64,000 bases of DNA from the NCBI RefSeq assembly GCF_014640675.1, contig NZ_BMHK01000001.1:62001-126000 (forward strand). The letters run 5' to 3'. This document shows, piece by piece, positions 53,761 through 62,395 of the stretch. The notes beneath the pieces were generated by a model. That model saw nothing but the letters and a program-made list of their open reading frames with translations. It had not been told where the DNA came from and made no database searches. Numbering within the stretch: position 1 is the stretch's first letter; each line of letters begins with the position of its first letter. Source of the stretch: Novosphingobium endophyticum. Lineage in GTDB: Bacteria > Pseudomonadota > Alphaproteobacteria > Sphingomonadales > Sphingomonadaceae. The translations under genes were made by a program, and so were the position numbers.

Positions 53761-55044
53761 GTGGGTGATCAGATAAAGCTGTCCGCGGGTAATGCGGATT
53801 TCGAATATCCCGTGCTGAAAGGCAGCGTCGGGCCGGACGTGATCGACATCCGCAAGCTCTACGCCCAGACGGGAAAGTTCACGTTCGATCCCGGCTTCAC
53901 GTCGACCGCAAGCTGCGAAAGCGCGTTAACCTACATCGACGGCGATGAAGGCGTGCTTCTGCACCGCGGATATCCGATCGGCCAGCTTGCCGAGCATTCC
54001 TCGTTCATGGAAGTCAGCTACCTGCTTCTGAACGGCGAACTGCCGAGCAAGAGCGAGTTGGAGAAATTCGAACTCACGATCAGCCGCCACACCATGCTGC
54101 ACGAGCAGCTTGCGACGTTCTATCGCGGTTTCCGCCGCGACGCGCACCCGATGGCGATCATGTGCGGCGTGGTCGGCGCGCTCTCGGCCTTCTATCACGA
54201 TTCGACGGACATTTCGGACCCCGAGCACCGCAAGATCAGCTCGCACCGCCTGATCGCCAAGATGCCGACGATCGCCGCCATGGCCTTCAAGTACGCGGTC
54301 GGGCAGCCTTTCATGTACCCGGACAACAAGCTGTCCTACACCGGCAACTTCCTGCGCATGACCTTCGGCGTTCCCGCCGAGGAATACGAAGTGGTCCCGG
54401 CGGTCGAGAAGGCCATGGACCGCATTTTCATCCTTCATGCCGACCACGAACAGAACGCATCGACTTCGACCGTGCGCCTTGCCGGCTCGTCGGGCGCGAA
54501 CCCGTTTGCCTGCATCGCCGCCGGCATCGCCTGCCTCTGGGGGCCGGCGCATGGCGGCGCCAACGAGGCGGCGCTCAACATGCTTCGCGAGATCGGCACG
54601 CCTGACAAGATCCCGCACTACATCGAACGCGCAAAGGACAAGAACGACCCGTTCCGCCTGATGGGCTTCGGCCACCGCGTCTACAAGAACTACGATCCGC
54701 GCGCGGCGGTCATGCAGAAGACCGTGCGTGAGGTGTTCGACGCGCTCAAGGTCGACGACCCGCTGTTCGAGACCGCCCTGCGCCTTGAGGAAATCGCGCT
54801 CAACGATCCTTACTTCGTCGAAAAGAAGCTGTTCCCGAACGTGGACTTCTATTCGGGCATCATCCTTTCGGCGATCGGTTTCCCGACGACGATGTTCACT
54901 GTGCTCTTCGCCCTCGCCCGCACCGTGGGCTGGGTCGCGCAGTGGAACGAGATGATCTCGGACCCCGGCCAGAAGATCGGCCGTCCGCGCCAGCTCTACA
55001 CCGGCCCGACGCAGCGCGACTACGTGCCGCTCGACCGCCGCTGA
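53761..55044 (+). CDS. gltA: type II citrate synthase
   Basis: This 427-residue TCA-cycle enzyme condenses acetyl-CoA with oxaloacetate. Active-site regions are [30 protein letters not shown] and DFYSGI. Length and N-terminal domain match the hexameric, NADH-sensitive type of Gram-negative bacteria. It begins with GTG, with AAGGAG upstream, and ends in a strong terminator. Confidence 0.96.
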   Translation: MGDQIKLSAGNADFEYPVLKGSVGPDVIDIRKLYAQTGKFTFDPGFTSTASCESALTYIDGDEGVLLHRGYPIGQLAEHSSFMEVSYLLLNGELPSKSELEKFELTISRHTMLHEQLATFYRGFRRDAHPMAIMCGVVGALSAFYHDSTDISDPEHRKISSHRLIAKMPTIAAMAFKYAVGQPFMYPDNKLSYTGNFLRMTFGVPAEEYEVVPAVEKAMDRIFILHADHEQNASTSTVRLAGSSGANPFACIAAGIACLWGPAHGGANEAALNMLREIGTPDKIPHYIERAKDKNDPFRLMGFGHRVYKNYDPRAAVMQKTVREVFDALKVDDPLFETALRLEEIALNDPYFVEKKLFPNVDFYSGIILSAIGFPTTMFTVLFALARTVGWVAQWNEMISDPGQKIGRPRQLYTGPTQRDYVPLDRR

Positions 55045-55088
55045 AGGTAAAATGGCAAGATACGATAACAAGCCATTGTGGTAATATG

Positions 55089-55120
55089 AAAAAGCCCTCG
55101 CGAAAGCGGGGGCTTTTTTT
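55089..55120 (+). terminator. intrinsic terminator after gltA
   Basis: AAAAAGCCCTCGC-GAAA-GCGGGGGCTTTTTTT forms a GNRA-type tetraloop hairpin with a long U tract, about 45 bp after the gltA stop. Confidence 0.92.
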
Positions 55121-55189
55121 GACAGCATCCAGCCACAATCTGGCCACCACGCTGCGCCATACCTATCTTGAACCTGAGGGGAACCTGCC

Positions 55190-55399
55190 ATGATAGTTCT
55201 CAGGATAGTCGCCTTCACGCTTGGTCTTCTGGCCATCGCCATGGGGCTGCTCTGGCTCGGTCAGGGGACCGGTGTCGTGATGTGGCCCGAGGAAAGCTTC
55301 ATGCTCGCCGACAGGACATGGGCCGTTCGCGGCGCCATCCTCGCGGCGGTCGGCTGCATCATCGTGTGGCTTGCCCGCCGCGGCAACGGCGGTCGTTGA
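55190..55399 (+). CDS. small two-pass membrane protein of unknown function
   Basis: This 69-residue protein has two hydrophobic segments (about residues 3-24 and 45-62). A short polar loop between them has GQGTGVVMWPEESFML. GAGGGG precedes the ATG and a strong terminator separates it from gltA, so it is likely a real separate gene. I recognise no named family. Its stop is 1 bp from the convergent kinase-like gene. Confidence 0.65.
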   Translation: MIVLRIVAFTLGLLAIAMGLLWLGQGTGVVMWPEESFMLADRTWAVRGAILAAVGCIIVWLARRGNGGR

Positions 55400-55400
55400 A

Positions 55401-56789
55401 CTACGCGCCGGGATCGGCCGGCAGGTCGAGGATGAAACGCGCGCCCTGCCCCGGCGCGCTTTCGACGGCGAGTTCCCCGCCCATGGCTCTTGCCAGACTG
55501 CGCGAGATATAAAGCCCCAACCCCGAACCGCCGTCGCCACTGCGACCGAGACGTTCGAATTTCTCGAAGATCCTGGCCTGCTGCTCGTCGGAAAGTCCGG
55601 GCCCCTGATCGGCGACGATCAGCCGCGCCGTCTCGCCCAGCGGCTCCAGACGAATCCAGATGCGCGACTTTTCCGGCGAATAGCGGATGGCATTGCCGAT
55701 CAGGTTGAGCATCACCTGCAGCACACGGCGGAACTCGGCGATGGCCGGAAGGCTCTCCGACGTTTGCGGCGATTCGATGACGATGTTCTTTTCCCGGGCG
55801 CGGACATTGAGGATGCCCGCCGCCTGACGCGCCACCTCGGACAGGTCGATGCGGTCGGGCGCAGTCGAGAAGTTCTCCGATTCGACCACTTCCAGGTCGG
55901 CAAGGTCCTCCAGCAAGTCGAGCAGCAGCTTGCCGGCGCTGGCGATTTCTCCCGCGTAGTCGGCATAGACATCGGCGATCGGTCCGGCGAGGCGCGCCCT
56001 GATCGTCTCGGCATTGGCGACGATGCGCGCGACCGGCTGACGCAGCACCGGTGACAGATCCTGGCCGACGAGGCTGCGCCGCAAGGTCGGCTCGATTGCC
56101 TTGCTGCTCGCCGTCTTTATGGCCGGCGGCTCGTCCGAAACCAGCAGGAGTTCAAATCCCGCCGGCTCCAGGCCCGGCTGCATATGCGGGATCAGCGTGA
56201 CGCGCCAGGGCCTGTCCGACCCTTTCACCGTGACCCTTGCGCCATCGAGCAGGCGCCAGTGCAGCGGCTGCTTGTGCGCGACGTTTTCCGGCGGCAGGAA
56301 GTCCGTCCACGGCCGTCCAAGACCGGATTCCATCGCTTCGGCGAGTTCGCCAAGCTCCGGACTCTCGGCCACGAACGCGAGAACCCGCTGCGACGCATCA
56401 AGCCGGGCCGTTAGTTCCGCGACATGTCGCTCGGTGGTCGTCCGGCGGCGTTCGATACTCCCGGCATCCTCCACCGGTATTGGCGAAACCTGCCAGTTGC
56501 GTACGACGATATCGCAGCCTTGCTCGCCCTCCTGCGCGCCTCCGCGTGGTTCCACCTCAACCCAGGCGGTCACCATATCCCCGCCGTCAAAGGCCGAGAT
56601 CGCCCGCGCCACGCGAAAGCGGCACCGCTTCGCCCTGCGGACGAGTTCCAGCAACTGGGGCACGGCGATCGTACCGGGCAGATCGCCGCCGCAGCGCAGC
56701 TGGAGGCCGGCAAGCGGTTCCTCGGCGCTCAGCAGGCAATCTTGTGGATCGCTTATGGCCCGCGCGAGAATGGTTCCCCCTTTTGTCAT
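55401..56789 (-). CDS. histidine-kinase-like protein lacking the phosphoacceptor His
   Basis: This 462-residue soluble protein has a C-terminal HATPase domain with intact N box (NLIGNAIRY, about 362-370), G1 (ADQGPGLS) and G2 (GGSGLGLYISR). The dimerisation helix at about residues 241-300 should carry the H box, but reads LSPVLRQPVARIV. Compared with the usual SHELRTPL, the His is replaced by Pro247. The N-terminal 230 residues look like one or two PAS-like sensory regions. It may therefore be a pseudokinase or an ATP-binding scaffold, in the way DivL works with a Tyr. It overlaps the stop of the upstream gene by 1 nt. Confidence 0.8.
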   Translation of the reverse strand: MTKGGTILARAISDPQDCLLSAEEPLAGLQLRCGGDLPGTIAVPQLLELVRRAKRCRFRVARAISAFDGGDMVTAWVEVEPRGGAQEGEQGCDIVVRNWQVSPIPVEDAGSIERRRTTTERHVAELTARLDASQRVLAFVAESPELGELAEAMESGLGRPWTDFLPPENVAHKQPLHWRLLDGARVTVKGSDRPWRVTLIPHMQPGLEPAGFELLLVSDEPPAIKTASSKAIEPTLRRSLVGQDLSPVLRQPVARIVANAETIRARLAGPIADVYADYAGEIASAGKLLLDLLEDLADLEVVESENFSTAPDRIDLSEVARQAAGILNVRAREKNIVIESPQTSESLPAIAEFRRVLQVMLNLIGNAIRYSPEKSRIWIRLEPLGETARLIVADQGPGLSDEQQARIFEKFERLGRSGDGGSGLGLYISRSLARAMGGELAVESAPGQGARFILDLPADPGA

Positions 56790-57739
56790 CAGCCGGCATG
56801 ATGTCTCGAGGAAAGAATGGCTGCGGCTTGATCGGCGCTGAGGCTGTCAAAGCCGGGCGGCGGGGTAAAGTCGGGGTGAAGCGCAAGGAGTTCCCGTTCG
56901 GCAGCCCTCGGCCCCAGACCCGCGATGCGCAGCGCCAGAGCAAGCCTGGCGAGTTGTGCCTTGTGGGTGGAGAAAACCACCGCATCGCGGCCCTGCCCCG
57001 ACCCCTGCGCCAGCGCAGTGAGGAACAACGCGGCGCCGGCATGGCTGACCGAGAGGCCCGCCGACGCTCCGGTGCCCATGCTCATCACCAACCGGGAAGC
57101 CAGCCCAAGGCGGCTGGCGCTCTCATCATGGCTGACCCGGAATTCGTGCTCCGCTTTCGCGGCGCGCTCCGCCATGCCGGCGCCATCGCCAAAATGCGCG
57201 CGCAGGGGGGCGAGCATCGTCTGGAACAGTTCGCCCGGCAGGTCGCGAAAAGACAGTTTCATCCGCGTTTGCGATTGGCACCAGCGCGCCTGTGCCGCGA
57301 GAAACTTCGTCGCCAGCTCTTGTGCCGCACTGTCCCGCGACGAAGCGAGTTCGAGCAGTAGCGGCGAAACCACGGGGTCGACCGCGAGCCAGAGCTGAAG
57401 GCGCTCGGTCAACTGCCATTCCAGTGCCAGCGCGTGAAGGTGCGAGAGCAGCGCCGGATTATCGAGAAAGGCGCGTGTCAGGGCGTCCGCTTCGCACGCC
57501 GGAAGTTCCCCTCCGTCTCGCTCCGGGGCCGCATCGAGCAGGCCATGGGCAAGGTCCGCCAGCATCCCCCGGATGCGCGCGAGAATCTCGTCGCTGAAGA
57601 GGGTGCTGTCCTCCGCCGCGATGAGGTGCCGCAGGATGGGAGGGATCGTCCGTGCCATGGCATCGCCGCGCGCAAGCTCTTCGCGCAGGGCAGTCTCGAC
57701 GTCTGGCGCGTCGGCCTGGTGAACAGCTTGGTCGATCAT
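56789..57739 (-). CDS. helical protein of unknown function (possible DUF2336-like)
   Basis: This 316-residue protein has no signal or membrane segments and a high Ala/Leu content, suggesting an all-helical fold. The arrangement (RTIPPILRHLIAAEDSTLFSDE, then SRDSAAQELATKFL) recalls DUF2336-type proteins, which are found beside two-component genes in alphaproteobacteria; this assignment is weak. It is translationally coupled to the histidine-kinase-like gene (TGATG). ATG at 57757 is an alternative start. Confidence 0.55.
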   Translation of the reverse strand: MIDQAVHQADAPDVETALREELARGDAMARTIPPILRHLIAAEDSTLFSDEILARIRGMLADLAHGLLDAAPERDGGELPACEADALTRAFLDNPALLSHLHALALEWQLTERLQLWLAVDPVVSPLLLELASSRDSAAQELATKFLAAQARWCQSQTRMKLSFRDLPGELFQTMLAPLRAHFGDGAGMAERAAKAEHEFRVSHDESASRLGLASRLVMSMGTGASAGLSVSHAGAALFLTALAQGSGQGRDAVVFSTHKAQLARLALALRIAGLGPRAAERELLALHPDFTPPPGFDSLSADQAAAILSSRHHAG

Positions 57740-57774
57740 CGCCCGGTTATACACCATCTTTGGTTAAACGCGGG

Positions 57775-58956
57775 TTAGTCTTGCCCGCGCATGGGCAGAG
57801 CCAGCGCGGCAAGGACCAGACCGATCGACAGGACTTCGATGGTGATCTGCACCTGCCCCACAAGCGCCGCCAGCGCCAGCGCCACGCCGAGCACCGCGCG
57901 GTCGCGTATCCAGGCAGCTATGCTACCGGTCAGGAGGTTGGGCACCAGCACGAGTAGCAGCATGAGTATGGTCGGCGGGAATATCCACGAAATCAGCGAC
58001 TCCTCCGGCACCCGTGAGATGGCGGCAAGGCTCAGCAGGCCGATCGTGGCATCGACGAGCCATGCGAGCGCATCGGATCGCGGGATGACCGGCGGCAACT
58101 GACCCATCGCCTGTCGCTCGGCAAGGCGCAGCAGCCGCACGCCCTCCACGAGAAGCGACGCGAAGGCCGCGAACAGGAAGCCCCCCCAGATCAGCCCGAA
58201 CCAGCCAAACCCTCCGGCCATGACGATCACGGCGAGAACCGCGATCGCCAATGCATTGCTGGCGTTACCGGCATGAAGCAGCGACGAGCCCAGTGACAGC
58301 ACGGCAAGGCGCGCGACCGATCGTCCCGGCGAAGTTCCGCCGGTTTCCGCGAGTTGCTCGTTCAACCACTCGGTTTCGACAGCATAAGCCTCCGCTTCGC
58401 TGCGAATGAGGCGCCATCCCGTTCCGACTCGCGCGGCAGACGGCACGTCCCGCATGGGAACCCCCGATTGCAGCGCGATGCGGGTGAGCGCGGAAGGAAC
58501 GTCGCAGTCGGCCGGCAGTTCGTGCAGGCTCTCTGCCACATGGCCCGGCACGCGCATCAGCCCCGCGGCAGCACGGTTGAGGTCGATCCGTTCAAAACCG
58601 GCCGCAAGCGCGCTCTCCACCGGCAATGTCAGCACCAGCGGCACTCTGCTTTCGAACAGCGACACGACCTTGGCCGGGTCGGCGAAAAGCCCGTCGCCGA
58701 TCACCAGCAGTTCGTCGTTGGCCGTCACGAGGCCGGAAAGCTGCCGTGCGTCCGTGGCGACATAGAATTGCAGGCCGGCGTCTTCCGCCGCATGCTGGAG
58801 CGCAATGAGTTCCGGGGACATCCCGCGCGCAACGCAGATCACCCTCTGGCAATCGAGCGCCAGAACCAGGCCGAGCTGATGCTGCGCCACGCTCGCCCCG
58901 GCCACCCTCAGAAACGCGCGGGGGAGCGCCTGCCCCGCCCCGGCGGGTTCGGTCAT
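57775..58956 (-). CDS. nucleotidyltransferase-like domain joined to a membrane domain, unknown function
   Basis: This protein of about 393 residues has two parts. The N-terminal part (to about residue 190) recalls a nucleotidyltransferase fold (LPRAFLRVAGASVAQHQLGL, ELLVIGDGLFAD) but lacks a clear GxGTRxxPLT signature. The C-terminal half has about five hydrophobic segments. The CDP-alcohol transferase motif sometimes fused to such domains was not found. The start is uncertain; TTG at 58965 may be used, and conserved-looking residues continue upstream of the ATG. It lies 35 bp before the helical protein gene. Confidence 0.5.
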   Translation of the reverse strand: MTEPAGAGQALPRAFLRVAGASVAQHQLGLVLALDCQRVICVARGMSPELIALQHAAEDAGLQFYVATDARQLSGLVTANDELLVIGDGLFADPAKVVSLFESRVPLVLTLPVESALAAGFERIDLNRAAAGLMRVPGHVAESLHELPADCDVPSALTRIALQSGVPMRDVPSAARVGTGWRLIRSEAEAYAVETEWLNEQLAETGGTSPGRSVARLAVLSLGSSLLHAGNASNALAIAVLAVIVMAGGFGWFGLIWGGFLFAAFASLLVEGVRLLRLAERQAMGQLPPVIPRSDALAWLVDATIGLLSLAAISRVPEESLISWIFPPTILMLLLVLVPNLLTGSIAAWIRDRAVLGVALALAALVGQVQITIEVLSIGLVLAALALPMRGQD

Positions 58957-59044
58957 GGCCAGCAACGCGATGCGCAGTTTTCAATCTCCAGCGAGCAGCG
59001 CCCATTTAGCACAGGGGGGCGGGGTGCCAAGCGTCGCCAGGAAA

Positions 59045-59347
59045 TCAGTCGGCGGAAAACTCCGCAACGAAAACCTTGAGCCGCCGAACGACGGTAGGCT
59101 CGCCGGGCGCGGCGTAAAGCGCTTCCTCGGCGAGGTCGTGCAGCGCATTCGAATGGAAACTCGCGGCAAGGCCCTTGAGGCGCATGGCCGCGATGACCCA
59201 GTTTCCATCGCAGCGCGCACGCTCCAGCAGGTCGACCTGACGCGTGACGCTCTCCGCGAAGGTCGCGCGCAACTCCTCGAAAAGAGTGGCATCTCCGCCA
59301 GCAGCGGCTGCGAGCGTCGCTTCAAGGGCACCTGCTTCATACGCCAT
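59045..59347 (-). CDS. Hpt-like protein lacking the phosphoacceptor His
   Basis: This 100-residue helical protein resembles a histidine phosphotransfer domain. AAMRLKGLAASFHSNALHDLAEEAL at about residues 53-77 aligns with the Hpt core A-H-x-L-K-G-x-A, but the His is Met55. Two other histidines (65 and 70) lie in the same helix region and cannot be excluded as substitutes. It is divergent from the TipN-like gene and upstream of the other leftward genes that end in the histidine-less kinase. Confidence 0.6.
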   Translation of the reverse strand: MAYEAGALEATLAAAAGGDATLFEELRATFAESVTRQVDLLERARCDGNWVIAAMRLKGLAASFHSNALHDLAEEALYAAPGEPTVVRRLKVFVAEFSAD

Positions 59348-59416
59348 TTTTCCACGGTTAGCCGCAAAGTCTTAAATGAGGGTTTATTGCCGCCTCACTC
59401 GTGGTATTCTGGTCAA
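59348..59416. promoter_or_regulatory. short divergent promoter region (Hpt-like/TipN-like)
   Basis: Only about 70 bp separate the divergent starts, so their promoters must overlap. No specific site could be named. A longer frame of the rightward gene extends across it to 58955, but its sequence there is the antisense of the Hpt-like gene. Confidence 0.4.
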
Positions 59417-62065
59417 ATGGCAGGGGAAAACAGGATCATCGCCTTCGGCACCGGCGGAAACGACGATGGCGGAGAACATCCGGACACGGTTCACGGCGCC
59501 GAACCCGCTCCAGGAAGCGAATCCGACGCATCCCCCGCGCGAGCCTGGGACGAGGCATGGATCGCGCCCGAGGAAGACGGGGCCGACGCCAGCCCGAAAG
59601 CATGGATGCTCCCCGCTCTCGCCATCCTTGCCGTTGCGGTATGGTCGGCCCTCTTCGTGATCGCCCGCCTGCCGCAATTGCGTTCCGGCATAACACTCGA
59701 AGCGGTGCCCACGCTCCTTACCGAATGGGGCGTGCCGGTCCTGATCGTCGGCCTTGGATGGTTGCTCGCGCTGCGCCACAGCACGCGCGAAGGAAAGCGT
59801 TTTGGCGATATCGCGCGCGCGCTCTCCACCGAATCCGCGCTTCTTGAGCAGCGCCTGACCAACGTGAACCGCGAACTCAGCCTGGCGCGCGAGTTCATCG
59901 CCTCGCAGTCGCGCGATCTTGAAACGCTGGGCCGCATCGCCGCCGAGCGCCTTTCGGACAATGCGGGCCGTCTCCAGGACCTGATCCGAGACAACGGTTC
60001 GCGAGTGGAATCCATCAGCACGGTCAGCCAGGCGGCGCTGGAGAACATGGAAAAGCTGCGCGGGCAACTCCCGGTCATCGCCAGCTCGGCCAAGGACGTC
60101 ACCAACAACATCGGCAATGCCGGTCGCGCCGCCCATACCCAGCTTGAGGACATGATCAACGGCTTCAACAGGCTCAACGAGTTCGGTACGGCCAGCGAAC
60201 GCCAGGTACAGACCCTGCGCGGTGCCGTTGAGACCGCCCTGGGCGAGTTCGCGCATCAGTGCGAAAAGCTGGAAGAGCTTGCGGATACGCGCTTCGCGGC
60301 ACTTGCCGAACGCGGCGAGACGTTCCGGACCGAACTCGACAAGCACGAAGTCGACGCCTTGGCCGCGATCCGCACGCGGGCATCGGCGCTTGGCGAGGAA
60401 ATCGAGCGGACGCGCACCCAGCTCGACACGCACGAGGCCGAGAGCCTCACGTCGCTGCGCGCCCGCCTTGGCGCGCTGCGCGACGAAAGCGGCGTGGTGT
60501 CGCGCGCCCTGCGCGATGCCGAGGGACGTGCCCTCGAAGGCTGGAAAACGAGCCTCGCGGATCTGAAAGCCGCCCAGGCCGAGGCTTCCGAAGCGATCGT
60601 CGAGGTCCAGAAGAAGACGCTCGACGGTCTGGCCGAACAGGTGTCCCGAATTGAATCCGAAGCGGCAAGGCTCAACGAGACGCTGGCCGCGCGTTCGGCG
60701 CGCACGGCCGATGAATGCGCTGAACGCCTCGCCCGGCATGAGGAGCAGGAACGCGCCGCGCTGGAGCGTTTCCGCGAGGTTCTCGCCGAGTTCGACAGCG
60801 ACATCGCGCGGCGCCTGGAAAGCCACCAGAGCCAGACCGAAGCCTTGCGCGAAACGGCCCATTCGATCACCGCCGAGCTGGGACATTTCGAAACCCGTCT
60901 CAGCGCGATTGCCGAAGACAGCGCACAAGGCGAGGAAGTTCTCTCCTCCAGCCTCTCGGCATTGACCGAGCGCCTGACCGCCGCCCGCGCAACGCTGGCG
61001 GCAACCGACGGCGACATTGAAAAGCTGACCGACGGCAGCATCAGGCTGCTCGAACTCATCCAGGCGAGCGCCAAGCAGGCGCACGAGGCCCTGCCCGAGG
61101 CGCTGTCTATCACCGAAGATCGGCTCGACCGCCTGAACCAGGGCATTTCCGCGCTTCTCCGCCAGCTCCAGCAAGCGGGTCGGGATAGCGAAGTCCTCGC
61201 CGGCGAGATTTCCAGTTCCGGCGCGCATCTCGAATCGCTGGTCGATTCGCTATCGTCCGGTCACGCCGCGATCAGCGAGCAGGGAAGCGCCCACGGCGAG
61301 GTGCTGTCCGATCTGCGCAAGACGCTGGAAGAGGTCGAGAGCGCAACGCGCCGCACGGCAGGGGCGGCGGGTGACGAACTGCGTGCCTCGATCGAGGCGC
61401 TCAATGCGACGATCGGCGAAAGCATAGCGGCAATCGAGACCGAAAGCGCATCGCGTGTCTCCGCCGTCGCCGACAATCTCGCCAATGAGAGCGCCCAGGC
61501 CATCGACAAGGCCATGCGCACGCGCGTTGCCGAAATCTCCGGCCAGCTCGAGCAGGCGGTTGCCCATGCCGCGGGCGCCACGCGCGAGGCCACGATCCAG
61601 CTGCGCGACCAGCTCGCCAAGGTCGATGAACTTGTCGGCAACCTCGAGAACCGCGTCGCCCATGCCCGCAACCGCGCGGAGGAGCAGGTCGACAACGACT
61701 TCTCGCGCCGCGTGGCGCTGATCACCGAATCGCTCAACTCCAACGCAATCGACATTGCGTCCGCGCTATCGACGGATGTCTCGGATACGGCGTGGGCGGC
61801 CTATCTGCGTGGCGATCGCGGTATCTTTACGCGCCGCGCCGTGCGCCTGCTCGATGCCGGCGAGACAAAGGCGATCCAGCAGGTCTACGAACGCGACGAT
61901 GCGTTCCGCGAGCACGTCAGCCGCTACATCCACGACTTCGAGGCCATACTGCGGCAGATACTCTCGACGCGCGACGGGAATGCGCTGGGCGTGACGCTGC
62001 TTTCTTCCGACATGGGCAAGCTCTACGTCGCGCTCGCGCAGGCGATCGAACGGTTTCGGAGCTGA
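59417..62065 (+). CDS. TipN-like polarity protein: membrane hairpin plus long coiled coil
   Basis: This 882-residue protein has an acidic N-terminus, two membrane segments at about residues 64-84 and 97-119, and about 600 residues of continuous heptad-rich coiled coil. A conserved-looking C-terminal block follows (VALITESLNSNAIDIASALS, DTAWAAYLRGDRGIFTRRAVRLLDAG). The architecture and length match TipN of Caulobacter (two membrane segments, coiled coil, just under 900 residues), which marks the new pole. The identity is inferred from architecture and the C-terminal block, not from a search. The ATG lacks a strong binding site; the longer upstream frame is rejected. Confidence 0.65.
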   Translation: MAGENRIIAFGTGGNDDGGEHPDTVHGAEPAPGSESDASPARAWDEAWIAPEEDGADASPKAWMLPALAILAVAVWSALFVIARLPQLRSGITLEAVPTLLTEWGVPVLIVGLGWLLALRHSTREGKRFGDIARALSTESALLEQRLTNVNRELSLAREFIASQSRDLETLGRIAAERLSDNAGRLQDLIRDNGSRVESISTVSQAALENMEKLRGQLPVIASSAKDVTNNIGNAGRAAHTQLEDMINGFNRLNEFGTASERQVQTLRGAVETALGEFAHQCEKLEELADTRFAALAERGETFRTELDKHEVDALAAIRTRASALGEEIERTRTQLDTHEAESLTSLRARLGALRDESGVVSRALRDAEGRALEGWKTSLADLKAAQAEASEAIVEVQKKTLDGLAEQVSRIESEAARLNETLAARSARTADECAERLARHEEQERAALERFREVLAEFDSDIARRLESHQSQTEALRETAHSITAELGHFETRLSAIAEDSAQGEEVLSSSLSALTERLTAARATLAATDGDIEKLTDGSIRLLELIQASAKQAHEALPEALSITEDRLDRLNQGISALLRQLQQAGRDSEVLAGEISSSGAHLESLVDSLSSGHAAISEQGSAHGEVLSDLRKTLEEVESATRRTAGAAGDELRASIEALNATIGESIAAIETESASRVSAVADNLANESAQAIDKAMRTRVAEISGQLEQAVAHAAGATREATIQLRDQLAKVDELVGNLENRVAHARNRAEEQVDNDFSRRVALITESLNSNAIDIASALSTDVSDTAWAAYLRGDRGIFTRRAVRLLDAGETKAIQQVYERDDAFREHVSRYIHDFEAILRQILSTRDGNALGVTLLSSDMGKLYVALAQAIERFRS

Positions 62066-62091
62066 AAACGGGTAGATGCGCGTGACGGCGA

Positions 62092-62382
62092 TCAGTACCC
62101 GAGATCGTCCACCGGCGGTTTGCCGAAGAAATTGATGTCGTCCACGTTTATCCAGCCATTGACGTAGTTGAGATAGAACAGCCCGGTCAGGAGGGCGGCG
62201 AGCACCGTCGCGCGGACGACGATCATGCCGGGGCGGAAATTGACCGGCGCGCTGTCGGCGTGCCCCTTCTCCACCTCATGTCCGTCCACCTGGTCAGGCG
62301 TGCGCAGGCCGAAAGGCATGACCAGGAATGCGCTGAGCACCCATAGCAGGCCATAGATCGCCAGCATCGAGGTCCACTGCAT
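62092..62382 (-). CDS. DUF1467 family membrane protein
   Basis: This 96-residue protein has two membrane segments (about residues 5-22 and 55-75), with PFGLRTPDQVDGHEVEKGHADSAP between them, the typical DUF1467 pattern of alphaproteobacteria. The function is unknown. It starts 13 bp after the RNase J stop in the same direction, a common pairing in this group. The frame extends far upstream inside the RNase J gene but is not coding there. Confidence 0.88.
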   Translation of the reverse strand: MQWTSMLAIYGLLWVLSAFLVMPFGLRTPDQVDGHEVEKGHADSAPVNFRPGMIVVRATVLAALLTGLFYLNYVNGWINVDDINFFGKPPVDDLGY

Positions 62383-62395
62383 CGCTTGGCTCCCG

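Noticed and set aside
58955-59416. N-terminal extension of the TipN-like protein
   Set aside because: The extension lies entirely over the antisense Hpt-like gene. A start at 59417 leaves a protein with normal TipN-like length and layout.
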